Source: an uncultured Actinomycetes bacterium
GTDB taxonomy: Bacteria > Actinomycetota > Thermoleophilia > Miltoncostaeales > Miltoncostaeaceae
Length of the DNA stretch: 9,980 bases
Assembly (NCBI GenBank): GCA_903866425.1
Contig: CAIPNN010000301.1
Span: 1-9,980, forward strand
Direction: 5' to 3'
Shown: one piece after another, positions 7,269 through 9,980 of the stretch
Layout: each line of letters opens with the position of its first letter
Numbering within the stretch: the stretch's first letter is position 1
Made by a program: the position numbers and the translations under genes
Notes under the pieces: model-generated
Database searches by the model: none
Told to the model about the DNA's origin: nothing
The model's input: only the letters and a program-made list of their open reading frames with translations

Positions 7269-7284
7269 CCACTCGGGCTAGGCG
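7262..7284. terminator. Bidirectional hairpin containing both convergent stop codons
   Basis: CGCCTAGCC (7262-7270) and GGCTAGGCG (7276-7284) form a perfect 9-bp stem with a 5-base loop. The plus-strand gene's TAG (7266-7268) lies in the left arm and the minus-strand gene's TAG (7280-7278) in the right arm. Because the stem is self-complementary it forms in both transcripts. There is no U run on either side, so it would act as a U-less terminator or a 3'-end stabiliser, if at all. Confidence 0.6.
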
Positions 7285-7817
7285 TCCTCCTCCACGTCGT
7301 CGTCAAGCACGGGGGCGGCGTCGAGCTCATCGGCGTCAGCGAGCGTGCCGTTGGCGATGTCGGCCAGTGCGCGGATGATGGTGACCGACAGGGCGTCGCT
7401 CACGGCAACCTGAATTGACGAGCCGTCGGCGTCCTGCAGCCCGACGGTCCAGTGGGGCACGATCTGGCCCTCATCCTGAATGTGCGGCGGGGTGACCGCC
7501 GCGCCAACCAGGCTCTCGATGTTCACGCCGAAGAGCATGGCCGCGGGCATGATGGTGTCCTCGGGCTCCCACGATGCGGCCTCAGCGGGCATCTGACCAC
7601 GCATCGACTCAGCCTGGGTGAAGGCGCCCATGATGTTCTCGGCGTCAACCTGACTGATGAAGGCCGTCGCCTGAATGGACGGACCACCCAGGAACGCAAT
7701 GATGGCCGACGGGATCTGGTTGGGCTCGGGGCCCTCTTCGCCCTCGGGCACCTCAATCTGCACGTCGACGGGACCGGCCTCGAAACCTGTGGCCTGGAAC
7801 GCGATTGTGTGACGCAC
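7278..7817 (-). CDS. Acidic protein of unknown function
   Basis: I do not recognise this 179-residue protein. It has no signal peptide, no membrane segment and no cysteine. It begins with beta-strand-like sequence (HTIAFQATGF, VDVQIEVPEG), has a middle part with helices (VDAENIMGAFTQAESM), a second strand-rich part (VPHWTVGLQDADGSSIQVAV), a helix SVTIIRALADIANG and an acidic tail (163-179, mostly Asp/Glu). The GTG at 7817 is preceded by GAGGAG (7827-7822) at four bases, a good ribosome site, and the longer open frame upstream runs over pabB. It is divergent from pabB with 30 bp between starts and convergent with the hydrolase-fold gene. Codon use resembles its neighbours. It looks real and cytoplasmic; no function is proposed. 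Confidence 0.75.
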   Translation of the reverse strand: MRHTIAFQATGFEAGPVDVQIEVPEGEEGPEPNQIPSAIIAFLGGPSIQATAFISQVDAENIMGAFTQAESMRGQMPAEAASWEPEDTIMPAAMLFGVNIESLVGAAVTPPHIQDEGQIVPHWTVGLQDADGSSIQVAVSDALSVTIIRALADIANGTLADADELDAAPVLDDDVEEDA

Positions 7818-7833
7818 GGCTCTCCTCGTTGTG

Positions 7834-7839
7834 TAGCGT
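7834..7839 (+). promoter_or_regulatory. Possible -10 element of pabB
   Basis: TAGCGT fits the TAnnnT pattern and ends eight bases before the pabB ATG at 7848, which would give a leaderless or nearly leaderless transcript. A -35 is doubtful: the best is GTGACG at 7809-7814 with a long 19-base spacer that overlaps the start of the divergent gene. An AAGG three bases before the ATG could serve as a weak ribosome site instead. Confidence 0.28.
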
Positions 7840-7847
7840 CGAAGGCA

Positions 7848-9188
7848 ATGGGGCAGCGCACCACCACCGGAGCCTTCGCGGGACAGTCCATTGTCACACA
7901 GCAGGGTGGCGCCGTGGCCGTGCGCCTGCCCGGACGGGTCTCCCCCGACACCCTGTTGCAGGCCGTGCACCACCTGCCCCGCCCCGTGCTCACCCGCCAC
8001 CTGGGCCGCACCATCGTTGCCGCCTGCCCCGACGAAGTGGCAACGGGCGCAGGAATCTGGGACGCCCTGCGCCGCCCCACCACGCCGACGGGCGCCGACC
8101 CGATGGCGGGCGGCTGGATGGGCCTGCTGGGCGACCGCCTGGCGGGAACCGTGGAGTTGCTGCCGGGCTCCCCACCCGACGAGGCGGGCCCACCAACAGG
8201 AGCAATCGCGAGATACCCAGCGGTATTCGTGATCGAAGACGACGGCACGGCAACGCTGCACGGAGAACGAATGGGCAGCGAGTTCGAAGAACTGCTGCTC
8301 ACTACCGGTGCCAGACACCCTGTTATGTCTGGCACCGGTGGGTGTCTGGCACCGAGTGGTGTCAGGCACCGTGATGCGAGCGTGTTCTCGTCACTTCCTG
8401 GCGATCTCTATCTCGCTGCGGTTGAGCGGGCTCGCGAGCTGATCCGGGCCGGCGACGTGTACCAGGTCAATCTGGTGCAGCGGCTCGATGCCGAGTGGGG
8501 TGAGGGGGCACTTGCGTTGGCGCAGGCGCTTTGGGCTGCGGCTGGCGATGCGCCGCACCGGGCCTATGTGGTGATGGACGAGGGCACCGTGGTGTCGGCG
8601 TCACCCGAGCGCATGGTTGCCAGCGACGGGCGCACCGCGTGGAGTGAGCCCATCAAGGGGACTGCCGCCCCCGGCGAGTACGAGGGCCTGCGCCACTCGG
8701 TGAAAGACCGTGCTGAGCACGTGATGATCGTCGACCTGGTGCGGAACGACCTCGGACGCGTGGCAAAGCCCGGCGGTGTGTCCGTGCCGTCGCTCATGAG
8801 TCCGCTCACCACTGCATACGCCGACCACATGGTGAGCCAGGTGCGCGCCGAACTGCGCGACGACGCAGGCCCAGCCGACGTGCTGCGCGCCGTATTCCCC
8901 GCCGGATCGGTGACCGGTGCACCCAAGGTGCGCGCGCTCGAGGTGATCCGCGAGATCGAGCCCGTGGGCCGCGGCCCCGCATTCGGCAGCGTGGTTGCCG
9001 TAGGCACCGACGGATCGCTTGACGCCAGCGTGACCATCCGCACGGCATGGGTGCCCACCGACGTGCCGCGCGCGCAGTACTGGTGTGGCGGGGCAATTGT
9101 GTGGGACTCCGACCCGGTGGCCGAGCGCGACGAGGCCTGGCGCAAGGCGCGGCCGTTCCTCGACGCCCTTGGAGCCGAGGCGCCATGA
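7848..9188 (+). CDS. pabB: Aminodeoxychorismate synthase component I
   Basis: PabB converts chorismate plus ammonia (from glutaminase PabA) into 4-amino-4-deoxychorismate in folate synthesis. The 446-residue length is that of a full PabB. The C-terminal chorismate-binding domain (about 180-440) shows AGDVYQVNLVQR, PERMV, PIKGT with Lys270, MIVDLVRNDLGR (293-304), TGAPK (356-360) and IRTAW. Lys in PIKGT marks PabB; anthranilate synthase TrpE has PIAGT. The N-terminal half (1-~150) is less conserved. Residues 153-~175 are encoded by a palindromic repeat cluster without breaking the frame, at the join of the two halves. From about 8371 to 8640 codons end more often in T or G than in the flanks. 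No pabA is seen here. pabC overlaps the stop by four bases, so the two should be one operon. Confidence 0.92.
   Translation: MGQRTTTGAFAGQSIVTQQGGAVAVRLPGRVSPDTLLQAVHHLPRPVLTRHLGRTIVAACPDEVATGAGIWDALRRPTTPTGADPMAGGWMGLLGDRLAGTVELLPGSPPDEAGPPTGAIARYPAVFVIEDDGTATLHGERMGSEFEELLLTTGARHPVMSGTGGCLAPSGVRHRDASVFSSLPGDLYLAAVERARELIRAGDVYQVNLVQRLDAEWGEGALALAQALWAAAGDAPHRAYVVMDEGTVVSASPERMVASDGRTAWSEPIKGTAAPGEYEGLRHSVKDRAEHVMIVDLVRNDLGRVAKPGGVSVPSLMSPLTTAYADHMVSQVRAELRDDAGPADVLRAVFPAGSVTGAPKVRALEVIREIEPVGRGPAFGSVVAVGTDGSLDASVTIRTAWVPTDVPRAQYWCGGAIVWDSDPVAERDEAWRKARPFLDALGAEAP
8304..8370 (+). repeat. REP/MITE-like palindromic repeat cluster inside pabB
   Basis: Four related 13-mers are packed here: GGTGCCAGACACC at 8307-8319, its partial inverse ending GTCTGGCACC at 8327-8336, GGTGTCTGGCACC at 8341-8353 and GGTGTCAGGCACC at 8358-8370. 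The first two form a perfect 14-bp inverted repeat (8304-8317 with 8326-8339) around an 8-base loop. Each unit is itself nearly palindromic. The design resembles the short palindromes spread by REP-associated transposases and the in-frame palindromic elements of Rickettsia. No transposase gene is in the window, so the class is inferred. Confidence 0.75.
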
Positions 9189-9979
9189 GCCACGTGGTGT
9201 GGCTGGACGGCGCGCTGGTCGACCCTGCCACCGCGGCGCTTCCCATCACCGACCCCGGCGTGCGCTGGGGCGATGGCCTGTTCGAGACCATGCGCGCCGA
9301 GAACGGGCAGGTGGCCATGCTCGACCGCCACCTCGCGCGTCTGTCGGCATCCATCACCGCCCTCGCGCTCGACCCCATCCCCACGGGCGCCGACATCCGC
9401 ACCGCGGTGGACGCCGTGGTGGCCCAACTGGACGACTCCCCCCACCGCGTGCGCATCACCGTGACCACCCACCCCACCCTGCTGGTGGAGGCCACGCCGT
9501 ACGAGCCCGCCGATCCCAACACCGGCGTGGCCGTCGTCGCCCTGCCGGGCACCTGGTGGCCGGGCAACGAGATTCACGAACACAAGACGCTGTCGTACGC
9601 CAGCCACCGCCTGGCCCACCGCCGGGCAGTTGCCGCAGGCGCCGACCACGCCCTGCTCATCGACGACCAGGGTCGCCTGGGTGAGTCAGACGCCGCCAAC
9701 GTGTTCATCGTGACCGGCGGCACGCTGGTAACTCCGCCCGTTGAGGGAATCCTCGGCGGCGTCACCCGCGACCTGCTGCTCGAGGTCGCCGCAGCCGAGG
9801 GCATCCCCGTCGAGGTGCGCCACCTCCGCGAACCCGAATGGCGCAGTGCCGATGAGGTGCTGCTGAGCAACGGTCTGGCGGGCGTCACATCGGTCGTCAC
9901 CATCGACGGCGAGCCGGTGGGCGACGGCTCCCCGGGCCCAATGGCCGCCCGGCTGCGACAGGCGTACGCCGCGCAGTAA
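9185..9979 (+). CDS. pabC: Aminodeoxychorismate lyase (class IV PLP enzyme)
   Basis: PabC splits 4-amino-4-deoxychorismate into p-aminobenzoate and pyruvate. The 264-residue product has the class IV aminotransferase pattern: RWGDGLFETMR near residue 30, the pyridoxal-phosphate lysine predicted at Lys134 in EHKTLSYA, LGESDAANVF with Glu167 and Asn172, EGILGGVTRD, and the late SNGLAGVTSV phosphate-side loop. By fold alone it could be a D-amino-acid or branched-chain aminotransferase; the four-base overlap (ATGA) with pabB makes PabC by far the likelier call. GAGG lies four bases before the ATG. The gene is complete, with TAA ending one base before the window edge. Confidence 0.9.
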   Translation: MSHVVWLDGALVDPATAALPITDPGVRWGDGLFETMRAENGQVAMLDRHLARLSASITALALDPIPTGADIRTAVDAVVAQLDDSPHRVRITVTTHPTLLVEATPYEPADPNTGVAVVALPGTWWPGNEIHEHKTLSYASHRLAHRRAVAAGADHALLIDDQGRLGESDAANVFIVTGGTLVTPPVEGILGGVTRDLLLEVAAAEGIPVEVRHLREPEWRSADEVLLSNGLAGVTSVVTIDGEPVGDGSPGPMAARLRQAYAAQ

Positions 9980-9980
9980 C

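Noticed and set aside
7452..7847. Upstream extension of the pabB frame
   Set aside because: It is antisense to the acidic protein gene, and PabB of 446 residues is already full length.
7818..8369. Upstream extension of the acidic protein frame
   Set aside because: It is antisense to pabB; the GTG at 7817 has a strong ribosome site.
8304..8370. Reading the pabB repeat cluster as a CRISPR array or tRNA
   Set aside because: Units are too short, spacers are 4-7 bases, orientation alternates, and no cloverleaf can be drawn.
9185..9979. Branched-chain or D-amino-acid aminotransferase in place of PabC
   Set aside because: The fold family allows it, but the four-base overlap with pabB and the short length favour aminodeoxychorismate lyase.

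Overview
The window is about 10 kb of very GC-rich, gene-dense bacterial chromosome. The likely host is an actinomycete-type bacterium (Actinomycetota). The support is an nrdR-nrdJ pair arranged as in Streptomyces, heavily G/C-ending codons, GTG starts, TAnnnT-type -10 elements, and starts that look leaderless or nearly so. The long O-antigen-ligase-like protein with a C-terminal TPR tail and the small duplicated extracellular motif remind me of the Thermoleophilia lineage. That placement is inference from memory, not a database result.

Left part, minus strand (1-2986). Reading leftward from 2986 are a secreted, C-terminally anchored protein with two copies of an unnamed ~50-residue motif, then signal peptidase I (lepB) 4 bp later. 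After a 192-bp gap come nrdR and the first 271 codons of nrdJ (B12-dependent class II ribonucleotide reductase). The last two overlap by 11 bp. The gap before nrdR holds two sequences resembling NrdR boxes, one of them over a possible -10, which suggests autoregulation of dNTP supply.

Middle, plus strand (3065-7268). A polytopic O-antigen ligase/polymerase-like protein with a TPR tail, a class I SAM methyltransferase and an alpha/beta hydrolase with an intact triad are packed with a 1-bp overlap and a 2-bp gap, so they look like one operon. A second alpha/beta hydrolase-fold protein follows from its own promoter. Its nucleophile position is Gly instead of Ser.

Right part (7262-9979). A perfect 9-bp-stem hairpin carries the stop codons of both the second hydrolase-fold gene and a convergent acidic protein of unknown function. 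That protein is divergent from pabB, which overlaps pabC by 4 bp. PabB and PabC together turn chorismate and ammonia into p-aminobenzoate for folate. Inside pabB, in frame at the junction between its two halves, lies a cluster of palindromic GGTGTCTGGCACC-type units.

No tRNA, rRNA, CRISPR array, insertion sequence or phage gene was seen. No stretch over 300 bases lacks a gene. Most genes are housekeeping. The parts that deserve a second look are the in-frame palindromic repeat in pabB, the duplicated-motif protein next to lepB, the nucleophile-less hydrolase fold, the shared-stop hairpin, and promoters with palindromes in their spacers.
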